A stretch of 64,000 nucleotides of DNA from Heterocephalus glaber (lineage: Eukaryota > Chordata > Mammalia > Rodentia > Bathyergidae): positions 10,269,370-10,333,369 of the forward strand of contig NW_004624804.1 in the NCBI RefSeq assembly GCF_000247695.1, given 5' to 3'. Position numbers and translations under genes: made by a program. The number at the start of each line of letters is the position of its first letter. The stretch's first letter is position 1. A model generated the notes under the pieces. It was not told the DNA's origin, did no database searches, and worked only from the letters and a program-made list of their open reading frames with translations. This document shows positions 31,356-43,300 of this stretch, piece after piece.

Positions 31356-34300
31356 TTAAGCTGAAAGTTCAGGGACTACCACAGTGACACTTTTGTGGCC
31401 AGTTAGGTTCTGGAACATGTCGCAGTCCATTTCCACAGTGAGTCTGTGTTGCCCCAGCTGTGCTGGTGTGAACTGGAACCAGGTATGCAAGGTTTCTCCA
31501 GGCCATACTGGACTTAATCTGCAGTAAAGGGAAAAGCATGTGCTAATTCTGCCTGGGGTTCATTGCTCTGCTGGTCCCAGTGACTCAGACCCTTGCTCGA
31601 AGAGGTGAAGCATGAGGAAGGAAGCATCTAAAGTATACTGCTGTTAAGACAGGTGGTTACAGGGCTGGGAATTTAGCTCAGTGGTTCTGCTGCCTGTCTC
31701 GCAAGCGCTAGGTCCCGAGATTGATCCCAGTACAAAAAAAAAAAAAAAAAAAAAAGGTGGTTACAAGGGGATAGAACACAGGAACCTCCTATGCTGAGCA
31801 GCTTTGTACATGGTTCAAACCAGAAGCATCCCGAGGGCTGAATCTGCTGTTTCTTTTATGATATGTGGTTCAGCCCGGTCCAGTTCTTGGTAACAGCAGT
31901 GTGGATTCCCTCACTCATTGCTCTGCCTCTGAGAGGCAGGCAGTGTGTCAGGAGATGGGACTTGGAGCCTTGTCAACCTCCTGATCGCCACTAGACCTCC
32001 TTTTGGTGTTGGAGGGAGTGGTGCGGATTTCCTTTCAGGAGCTTTGCCCCACAATTGACCTAGGAGGCCACACAGGTCTGGTTAAATGTTAGCAGTTCTC
32101 TTGCTGGCAAGAGTGACTCCTGGGGTATGAGACAGAGGCAGTGGCTCAGTATCCCAGCCATCTGCCAGGGGCCTCGGGGAAGGAAAGAGTAGGCATCTTG
32201 GAATTCAAGCGGGGATGCAGTGGACACCAAGAGAATATTTACAATATTTAGAACCAGCAAGAGACTAATTACCTAGAATGCGTGGGAACTCCTACACAGC
32301 AACAAGAAAAATGGCAAGAATATCAAAACAACAATGGGCAAAGATAAGAATAGACTACTGATGGGAGGAAATGGAAAAGGCTAGCAAATATATAAAAAGT
32401 GGCAAAGTAGAACATCAATAAGATATTTTTTTCTATTAAACTAGGAATAGAAATCTGGGTATTGTCAGGAATGGAAGACAGATAGGAATATAGAAACTCA
32501 TGCATTTCATTCCTGGGCAGATATACCACCATCCCACCAAAGGTTTAAGAAGGTATATAAGGGGGTCATATATGAGGCTGTGGGTTCATGAGGCCGTGGG
32601 TCATGCTTGTGCTGTCAGAGCTCACTGGAGGGGTGTGGGGTGTATGGGGGTGCAGGCTGCGGAGCACTGCATAGGGCATGGTATGGGGTGGGTAGGGTGG
32701 GTATGGTAAGGTATGGTATGGGTGCTGTACTGTGTAGCAGAAGCAGTGAACTCAACATGTGCACGAGACTTAACAGTTCTGAGTGAAAAGAAACATAGAA
32801 CATTATTTGTTTAAACACAGGCTTAAGAAACAACAGTATAGGGGCTGGGTAGGTAGCTCAGTGGCACTGCGCCTGCCTGGCAAGTAGTTCCATCCCCAGT
32901 TCCCCCCTCCCCCCGCCCCAAACTACACATAGTACACACGCTAATGAGAAGATACACATACTGATAAGAGGATATGAAGAGTGGTGTGGGAATGGGTGCA
33001 CAGAATGGGAATAAAAGAATAAGCAAAATTATGTATTGTGACTAGTAGAGGGCAACTCTGCTCACACTGAGAAGAAGAAGCCTGTCCCCCTGTGGTCTCT
33101 GGAACATCTTTCTGGAATCTACCGGCAATGCTCTGCCTCTCCCGGTATGACCAGGACAGTAACTGGGGTGAGGTGGGAGACCGAGGGGCTCCCTTGGCCC
33201 CTCTCCCCCATGCCCCTGTGGACTTGATGGTCCCAGGATGAGAGAGGCATTTGGTAACCCTTAGGCGTTCACTCAACTCCCAGGGGCATTTCCGGGTGTG
33301 CTCCATGGGCGTGGCAGGAAGATGTTTTGGGGTGAAGGCATCAGTTGTAGCCCTGCCCCCTGCCCAGTTGTCACGTGTCAGTGGGGTGAGAAACTTGCAG
33401 TCCCTTACCTGTATCTCCTCTCTCGGTGAATGAGCCCCTTTCCAAAGATGGAGACCTCACAGTCCTTCATGGGGGAACCCAGGGAGTTATGGATCCTAAC
33501 TGAGGCCCTGAGAGGTCGATGTTGCTTTGCCACTTCTGGCATCTGTGGGAAGGACCAACACATGGAGTGAAGCCAAGGGCACAGAGCTGCAGTTACACCT
33601 TGCCTTGACCTTCACCCCCTTGCCTCCTCAGTTTCTCCACTCATCTGCACCTTCCTGACCCAAGCTACACAGCTGCCTTCTTCCCCTGCTCTCTGATCCT
33701 CCTGTGTTCCCTCTCACCCTTGAACAGCACTGATGATCTGTGATGGTGCCTCTCCTGTGGTTTGAAACTTGCAGGGCTTCCCATTGCCTTTTGGGGTTCA
33801 GCTCAGGTTGCGTTTGAGTCCTCCACTATCTGCCCCCTGCCCACCTCTCCAGCCCCTGGGCTTTGCTTGACTAAACATCCCACCCACATCAGGGACCTTC
33901 CCATCCCCAGCACACCCCTCGGCTCCTTTTCTTCGCTTCTCTACCTGTCTGCTTCTGCCTTTAGTGGTCCCTCCCTAACTTGTGTACTGAAAGCATATCT
34001 ATTTTCCAAGGCCAAGCATAAAAGTTACCTCCTTCATGAAACTCCACAAACCAGCAGCTGGAATTAATCTCCTTTATTTCAAAGAGACATATCTTATATC
34101 AGAGAGACTTTGTATCTCTGTTAAATCCTCACACACAATATCAAGTGCCATGTCTCTCTTACTATAACCTCCTTGAAGGCAAGGAGCAGATCTTATTCAT
34201 GTTGGCCACAGTAGTCTTGTGGAACAAGAGCTGGACTAAGACAAGCTTCTAGACCTTCCTGCTTTTACAATCTTGGGCATATTGCTCTCTAGGACTCAGA

Positions 34301-37300
34301 TTTCCTCATCTGACTTATGGAAATGGCTCCTTATGGGGATTTTGTTGATTTCTCTTTAAATTTATTGGGGATGGAACCCAGGGCTTCCTTTGAATGCCAG
34401 GCAAGTGCTCCACCACTGAGCCATAGGTCTTGTATTGAAATAAAGGAGGTGAAAATACTTCAGCATATGTATAAAATGCTAATAAACAGAAGCTGTGATT
34501 TTTTTATCCCTATAAATCTGGAAAAAGCAACTGGGAAGGCCCCAATTTTAAAAAACTTAACCGACTAAGACGTTCAAAGATTCAAACCATAATTGTATAT
34601 GTAAGAACACATCTCTTGGGCCGGGGATTTAGCTCAGTGGTTCCACCACCTGTCTTGAAAGTGGAAGGTCCCGAGTTAGATCCCCAGTACCAAAAAAAGA
34701 GAACACATATCTTTAAGGAGAAGGAACTCTTAAGCCTAGCTGTCTGGTAACTGCCACATGGTCATCTGCCCCAAAGCTTGAGCTCAGGTTCCTTCTGAAG
34801 TGGGGACCTGAGCAGAAGCAGTGAAAGCAATTCAGGGAAGATCTGGTGCCTACCTCAACGGCAAGGCCTGGTCTCCCAATGGCGATATCCTCCTGAGCAA
34901 AGCAGCTCAGGCTGGAGGCAGAGTGCGTGGCCACTGAGGTGAGTCTGAGGCAGCTGTTCTCAGGCAGGTTTTTCTCAAAAGAGGAGAAGGACAGGCTGGT
35001 GGTTATTTTCTTAACTGAAACACACAATAGGTAGAGTTGGTGCAGAGCAGTATGAGCCCCAGAAAACAACCCATAGCTCCACACTGGATGTAAAAGACTC
35101 AGAGTCTCACTGAAGCCTGAAAGGTGCCTCATTCCCCACAGCAACTGTAAACTTTGTAACTGCTCAGGACCCCACCCCACCTGATCTCCACCTCCACTGT
35201 CACTCTCAGCAGACCACAGTCCTGTGAGCTAGGATGGGGGCGCTCTTTGGGCCTCAGTTCCTTGTCTAGTAACAGGTGTGGTTTGTGTTCAGTGAGACAC
35301 CGGAAAGGAAGTGCCTCTGTCAGCCCGCTTCATAGTCACTGCTGAATTCACTCCTGTAGTTCCTTCCCATTCACCGCTGCTGCTGCTCTTTAGCAGAGAA
35401 AAAGCCACCAAATACGAGTGAAACTCAGGCTCCCATTCCCGACTTGCAGACACAGACATCCACCTGGGTTGCCACTTGCCCCATGGAGACTCACCCCGTG
35501 CTTTTTGTGTTTTGTTTTGTTTTCTCGTTTTAGAAGTAGGGTCTCCCTTAAACTCACTATGAGCCTTGATCTCACAGCGATCCTCCTACCTCAGGCTCCT
35601 GAGTGCTGGGATTACGGGCGTGCACCACCATGCCATTCCTTGTCTCAGTGCACAGCTACCTCTATAACCTGAGATTAACCCCTCTGAGCCTCGGTCTCCT
35701 CATCTGGAAAGAGGGAATAGTAATGGTTCTTTTTTTTTTTTGGTATGGGGACCGAACTCGGGTCCTTGTGCTTGCACAGCAGGCAGCAAAACCACTGAGC
35801 TAAATCCCCGGCCCTAGTAATGGTTCTTAACTCGTGAGGTTGTTGTGGAGAGTTAGCTAAATCATGCCTATAATGCACTTGGCACTATTTTTGGCAAATA
35901 GTGCTCAGTAAACTTAAACTGTAATCATTCCTTTGTCTCTTATTTTCCTACGAATAGTACCATTACAATCTGTCTCTTTTGAGCCTCAGTCTTTCCCTCT
36001 GTGCTATTTTCCTCAGCATGAATCTCAATTCAGCTCTCTCACCTTAAAAAAAAAAAAAAAAAAAAAACCCACCACCACCACCCTCCTACACAGTGTCCTT
36101 GGCTGGCCACAACCCCGACCTGTCCTTTCCCATTGTGCCTCCAGGAAGGACTGCTTGCCCCGCCTCCCGGATTCCATCACCCCTTACCACTATGTCTCAG
36201 CCAGACTGCTCTCCCAATGGATGCATCTCAGCCCTGACCTCTCCGCTGACCTTGCTGGATATCCTCTCTCCTCTTAGACTTCTTAGTCTTCCTTATGCTC
36301 TCCCTTCAAGACCCAGCATGGTGCAAGTTACCTGGGAGCAGCCTGAACCTGCCCAGGGAGATTGTGTCCTGCCCTTGTACTCTGTTCAGCTCCTCTGATG
36401 CCTCCTCACTGCAGTCACGGGTGTTTACTGATCTGCCTGCAGCTGGGATTGTGGGGGATTTTCCCCTGTGTCAGCCCCAGTAATATGTATTAAATGACTG
36501 AATGAGAGACAATGAGCACCAAGGTCTAAGAGCCTTCTGTGGAGACCTGTGGGCAGTGCTCAGGGTGCAGCCAGGTGTGTGGGGTGTCCAGGGGCTGGGG
36601 TGGGGCAGAGAGAATTACCCTGGTTGGCACTGATCCTGAAGGACAGCTTCTTCCTCCAGAGGTCAGTGGCAAGAACTCCATTGTAGTACACTGCCTGGGC
36701 GCCAGTCACCAGCTGCACCACCTTCTCCTGGTCACCAGGGTTATTCAGGGTTACTGAGAGCTGGGCGTCCTCTCCCAGGGGGAGGAAGCTGGGCACTTCC
36801 AAGAATAGGTACAGTGGATCATCCAGTTCACAACTAGGGGGATAGATGCTGCTGTGTTTCTTGTACCTCAGACTCTCTTTCCGGACTCTCTCTAGTACCT
36901 CTCTCTCTTGAAGAGATCCTGGATAATAGAAGAGACAAAGCAGGCCTCTAAACCAGCAGGTATAGACTCTTCTATTAAGAGCCCAGGATTAAAATGAAGA
37001 GAGGGGAGGGAGCGGGGAAGAAGAACCAAGATATATCATGTACAGGTACAAAGTCCCTATGATGAATATTATCGTTATGTATATCTAAAGTGTACCGTGA
37101 AATTCATTTTAAATATTTTTTAAAAATTAAAGTTGAAAGCCTTAAAAAAAAAGTTTTGCCAACTTCTCAGATGCCAAAGACACAAAAACTTTGAAATCTC
37201 CAAAGCCATACTTGAGCCCCGCAAAGCCTGTTAGGCAGACCCCCTCCCACAGAAAGAGTGCTACCAAGCTACTTAAGGACCAAGCTCTTCAAGTATCATG

Positions 37301-40300
37301 AATAGGGAGAGCAGGCTTTGCAATAAGTCAATGCCATCTTTGAGGACAGTTTTATATGGAATTAAATCTTCCTGTGAAGGAATTTGGACTTGCTTTGAGG
37401 GCAGTGGAGGCCATGGAATATCCTGGTGTGAATGTGTATAGGTTAGCAAAGTGACATTTGTGTTATTCTGGGAACTGAAAACTGGAAAGAGACAAGGCCG
37501 GGGGTTCAGTTGCTGTCCTGTAGACCAGAAGGTGATGAGGCCCCGGATTAGTTCTAGGCAATGGGAAAGGGCTCAGGAGACAGAGGGAGAGCAGATTGTG
37601 GTGGTGAAGGGGAAGACTCCAGGGTATAGAAGTCTTCTGGTTTGGACAAATAGGTGAAGAGCAGTGCCATTGACTAAATGGAAGAAGAGCTAGGGGCTGC
37701 TGGAGAACAGAGGGAGGGGCAGCACCCAAGTCTTCCGGGAGCTGGGCTTGGTGTCGAGTGCACTATTTTATTGCAGTGGTTCTTGACTGGGAGCAATTTT
37801 GCCCCCTCCCCCAGGACATTTGGAAATGTCTGAAGACACTCTAGGTTGTCACAACTGGGGAGTGTAGGGGACGGTGGTGTCTCACGGATAGAAGCCAACC
37901 GTGCTAAATCTCCTAGGATGCTCAGCCCTCTACAACAAAGAAATATCTGGTCCAAAACATCAGTAGTGTTGCTGGGGCTTGGGAAGCCATGTTTATGTGG
38001 TGGAAAAGGCCTGGAACTCTTCCCAGCCTGCATCTGTCTGACCCATCCCTTCCCATCTGCGGTTCCAGGTACAGAGAATCCTGGGCCCCTCCTGGCCCAG
38101 ACCTGCAGGATACTTGTAGTTCTGAGTGATGTCCTCACAGCGGTCACTGCCCACAACCTTGGTGCTGATGTTGTTGCCAGCATACTTGGTGTTGAAGTTG
38201 GTCAACTCCAGTTTCCCATCCTCGCAGCACTTCCAGACCACACATGAGGCATTTACCGAGGCGAAAAGGTCTGACACGGCAGGCATCAGCTCCAGTGCCC
38301 CCTCCTTGACTGCTCTGACTGGGACCAGATCACAGGCTCCCAGGACTGAGGGGAGAGGGGGTGATGAGCAAAGGCCCCCTCCAGACCTCAGCCTGTCCTG
38401 GGGCAGGGCACATCTGACCCACTCTCCTGTGTCTCCCCTTCACCAGGGTCAAGGTCAGAGCTGGACCCTGGGAGGGTCTCTGACAGGTGGGCACAGCGGA
38501 GGTGAAACTCCTAACTCCTGGCCTATGGCAGAAGCCCTCTCAGAAATGGCCCAGGAAGGACCTAGAGTAACACATGGCACACAGGAGTTCCCAAGCCGGC
38601 TGCACTACGGAGAAGACAGCAGTCGGTCACCTTTCTTGAGCACTCGCCGTGGGCCAGGCTCTGTGAAAGTCCTGAGGAAGAGCCAGGCTTCCGTGGCTGC
38701 TGAAGCGCCCTCCTCTGGCCCCAGCTTGAGTTCGTCTCCGTCCGCACCCACAAGGTTTCAGTCCCACCTTGCAAGCCCCTGTCTGGCACATCCCCAGACC
38801 AGCTCCAGAGCCTCTGCCCTCCAGCAGGAGGCGCCTCCTTTGGCTGGCCATCCTTCCCTCTGCTTCTCCTGCATGAGCGCTATGGAGCCCTTGGGCCCTA
38901 CTGCTCCTTTCCCTCCTCCCTCAGGGATCCACAGCGCTTTTGCTCTGTCAGCACTGGGCGGTTCCGGCCGCACCCACAGCTCTTACCTCCATCTGCACTC
39001 AGAGACTTGGGGTGCAGAATCTGCCATCCGTCAAACCCCTGGCACAAATCAGGCCTGGTCATCCAGCACTCTGTGGAAGTCTGGAAGATCCTGAAGGTAG
39101 CAAAGGCAAAAGTTCAAGTGGAAAACAAGGAGTGTAGAGGTTTTTGAGAGGTACAACCTAGCAGAGCTGCTTTCCCAGAGATAGGAGGACACTGTGTGAA
39201 AGTGTCTGTTACCCTCCAGGAGGAGGTGTGCACACCACCACTGACCCCCAAGAGTCCTGAAGGCCCAGCCTTAGGGCTAGGGGTACTGGGCTGTTTAGCT
39301 CCATGGGTCTGTGCCACACAGATGGGAGCCCCTCCTGACTGGAGACCGTCTCCTTTGGGCTTCTCACCAAATGCGGCCTCTCTGGCCTTCTCCAACCTGC
39401 AGCCCCTCTTCATTGTAGTACTCATCCACCAGCAGGCCCCCACCAGTGTCCTGGGCTGAGCTGAATGTGGTGACCACTCGAGCGGGGATTCCCAGACTTC
39501 TCAGCACTACGTGGAAGAGGTGCAGAGCGTTGGAGCAGAGAGGCAGGGTGCAGGGAACAGGGGTGAGGGCTGCTGTGTAAGGCCATGGTTTTCAGGTGGC
39601 TCCTCTGGACAGGCTGTCTTAAATGTGAGGTGACGGTGTAGGAGAGGGGATACAAGCACCAGGAAAGTAGAACTGACACCCCAGAACAGAACATAGAGAG
39701 GATGACACGAGTTACCCCACGTGCAAGGATAGAGCAGGGGGAATCTGGCCTGAGACCATGAATTTGGACTGAGTGCTGGGGGCTTTCTCTGCCAGGACAG
39801 GGCAGGGGAATGTTTTGGGGAGGGAGTGTGGGAACAGAACCTCCAAATAGGCCCAGCTTTGCTGAGGGAAGAAGGAGGAAAAGTTCCTGGGGAGGAGGGG
39901 TGGGAACAAGGATCTGGCTTCTTAGGCGGGGGGCGTCTGAACCAGCTCTGGACATGACAAAGTGGGGAGGCAGTGCCTACTCTGGGGGCTGTCCCACGTG
40001 GGCAGGCAGGGCAGCCTCTCTGGAGCAGCCCAGGTGACTTCCCTGTCATCATCTGCTCTGTACCTGTGCAGGCAACGGCAGCCAGCACCCAGGCCTGGCC
40101 CTCGTACACAGGTCGCCCTTGGCCAGTGAGCCACTGCCGAAGGATGGGCGCGCTCCCCCGGCGCTTGTTCAGCAGGGCCCGCTCCTGGGTGTCCTGGGTC
40201 TGCGGGGTGGGCAGGACCTTCTTCTTCTTGAGAGTGTGCAGCTGTTGGGAAATATATGGATGGCAGTGTGACATCAGGCAGGCTCCAGGATGAGGGAGGG

Positions 40301-43300
40301 GTGTTCTGAGGAAAGCCAGACCAGTTTTCATCCGTGTCTGGCTCTTTTCTCCAGTCCTCATACCTCTTGACTTTTCTTGCCCCTGTAGACAGCATTGCTT
40401 ATCCTCTCCTGTCCCTCACTTCTCCAGAGGAGGGAATCAGTTGTGATTACAGGGCTTCCAGGGGCATGGAGGGTGGACACGTCTGTAGAGGGCTCTTGTC
40501 CCTCTCTCCCTCCTGCCTGCCTGGCACTCACCAAGGCGCCCAGTACCCGGGCCACGTGTGCAGGCTGGCTCCACTCCTCCACCTGCTTGTCTACACCCAG
40601 CAAGTCCAGGCTGAGGTCCATGACATCACTTTCGAACTGTAAGGATGGCACAGGCCAAGGCGGAACGTTTCAGGTCAGGCACTCATGCCAAGGACAGTTC
40701 CAGAATTCAATCCTCCCTGCTTTGCTGCCCCTGTGGGAGTTCTGGCTGCTGCCCCGCACCCCCACCCATGCTCGGCATGAGTCCCGCACCTGTTCTGTGG
40801 TGTGACTCTCCTGACAGGGCAGGGTTCCCAGCACTGCTGCCCGCCCTCCCTCCCTCCGTCCCTCCTTCCTTCCCCCGCTTTTTTGTACTGAGGATTGAAC
40901 CCAAGGCCTTTGAACTGAGGTACATCCTCGGCCCTTTTTTATTCTTTTTTCTTAATTTCGAGATGGTGTCTCACGAAGTCACTGAGGCGCCCAGGCTGAG
41001 CTCAAACTTGCAGAACCGCCTGGGCCTCCCCAGTGTTGGAGCTACAGGCATGTGCCACCACACTCGGGTTCATTTCATTTAGGGTTCCCTTCATTTCTAC
41101 GCCATGAGCTCCTAAATGGTACAGGGGATCCAAAGGCAGCTCCTGCTCTGGAGGAGCCCTCAGCCTAAGACTGGGGACAGACCCGTGGCCCTCAGATTAC
41201 AGGGCTCTAGTGGAGAGACCAGTGAAGGGGAGAGAGTTCAGTGGAGAAAACTCCTCTGTCTTTGGGGGCCAGAGGAAGCTTTCAGAAGGCCTTAAGCGAC
41301 GTAGCCTAGGGGTCAAAGAGGGAAGCTATTCCAGGCAGAGGGAACACTCAGCCGGAATGCTCAAGAGCCAGCGTATGGGGCAGTTTCTGAGGAAAGCAAA
41401 GCAGTGGCCTGACTGGAAAGGCCTTGGGCACACATAAGAGGGCTTGGTCTTTGTCCTGTCAGTAGAGGACTTAGACGCTAGAGCTGCACGGCTTTCAGGA
41501 GAGCGACTGGTGCTGTGCAGTGCAGAGGAAAGGGAGGTGCCGCAGGGCTAACAGGGGCCAAAGAAACGGCCTCCTGACCAGGGGCATTTGGACCAGCCAG
41601 CTCTGTCTGCCTGAAGTCATAAGATAGCCACTGTCTCCCTCTGTCCCTAGAGGTCCTTAGTACCTGGCCAAAGTCCCAGGGCTCTTCCTGGATGCAGTCA
41701 GCTGTGCCCAAGAAGATGAGGCCATTTTGGTCCAACAAGTACTCCCTGCGCTGAGCCTCATTCCGCAGAAACACGGCATCCTCTAGCAAGAAGCAGGAGA
41801 GGTCAGGGCTGAGGCCTGCCAAGCCCACCCTCCGGTCCAGGTCCAGCTTGGCTTCAGGACTCCCCATACACTCTGGGCCCAATGCAGACTGAGAAGGAAG
41901 TCGCTCTTTTCCTGCCCCCTCCCCATGCATCCTAGAGTCCCTGGGTCAGTGGCTGTAGCCTTTAAGGTCAGCCAGGCAGATAGAAGAAGCCAACCCAAAA
42001 AAGCCTAGTGGCTCCCAGAAGATAGTTGCATCCAGAACACTGTTGTCCCAAGAGAAATGGGTAGCAGCCCGAGAGCTTCCCAGTGCCCGGTTACATCTTT
42101 CCCTCAAGTTCCATTTGTGACCAAAAAAAAAAAAGTGTTTCAGAAGTAAAATTGGTGGGCCTGGAATTTAGCTCAGTGGCACCACGCCTGCCTTCTCCCA
42201 AAAGCAAGGTCCTGAGTTCAATCCCGATACTGGAAAAAAAAAAAAAAGTAAAATCAGTAAAGGGTAGGTTAACTGGAGTCACCAGCAGTCGGGAGCGCTG
42301 GGCAAGACAGGAGGAAAAGGAGTGGGGTGGAGAAAGAAGTCCAGGCTTTGGACCTCTCCCCTGAGAATGGGGATCCACTGGGCCTTGAATGCCCAAGATC
42401 TCGTCCCAGGGCTCCCCTGCTTCCTCATCCAAAGGTTAGCCTGGGTGTGAAGAGGAGGTAGGGCGGTTTCTAAGGAGGCCGTCACCCACCCTGGGAAGCT
42501 GGGAGCAGGGTGGAGACCGGCCTGCTTGCTGTCCTGTCCCTAGGACCTGGTGGCAGGTGGGATGGAGGTGGGAAACAGGTTCCCAGGAATATTAAAGGTA
42601 TTTCCAGACCATCGAGAGGAGCTACTGGGCTCCAGCCCTCTAGGGGCCTCCAGGCATCCAGCGGGGATGAGAGTGCTCAGGACAACAGAAAAGATAGAAT
42701 ATTAAAAGCCAGGAAGCCCTGAAAAATCTGGGGTCTAACAGCAGAGAATCATAAGCCCAAGAACCCTCCAGTACCTGCCTGTCCGCCCTGAGTCCTCTCT
42801 ATGAAGCCCACTAGGCATCCATCCTTGGAAACCACTTCCCAGGGTGTTTGGCCCCAGGCTCTGTGGGGGTTCAGGAAGAGCACAGGCAGCATCACTGCCT
42901 CTTCTTTGCCTCCCTTTCCCCTTTATAAAGTTCCCAGCCTGTGAACAGGGCTCTGACTTATCACATGACAAAAAATGTCCTTTTGAATCTAGCAGAGCCC
43001 CACCTCCAAGTATGCTGGCGGACTCTCTGCACCTCTCCCAGTCACCTCCCAGAGGAGCAGAGCCAAGGGCTCACTTTGCTCAGACAGATTAACACCCCTC
43101 AACATCGAAGGCTTCTCCAGGGAGCCCCCCAAACACTGAGCGTGAAGGCAGGACTCTGGTCACTGGGGTCAAGATGTAGATTCCCCTGAAGCCAGCACTG
43201 TCCTTGAACTCTGCGGTGTCTTGGCTGTCAGCACCCCGCTCTGGATGTAGACACCAGGTTGGTCATCTAGGAGTTCACCGAAGTCTCGGCCTTGGTGGAA

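Noticed and set aside
32500..32833. Short frames in the GGTATGG-rich tract
   Set aside because: Low-complexity intron 12 sequence of EPB42, with no splice sites or conservation signal.
38126..39094. 322-codon open frame on the plus strand
   Set aside because: It lies antisense across EPB42 exons 8 and 9 and intron 8 in GC-rich DNA. Its composition is low complexity (Ser/Pro/Gly), and no family is recognisable.
39507..40361. 284-codon open frame on the minus strand
   Set aside because: It covers EPB42 exon 6 and the flanking introns. Only residues encoded by 40064-40241 are conserved; the rest is intron read-through.
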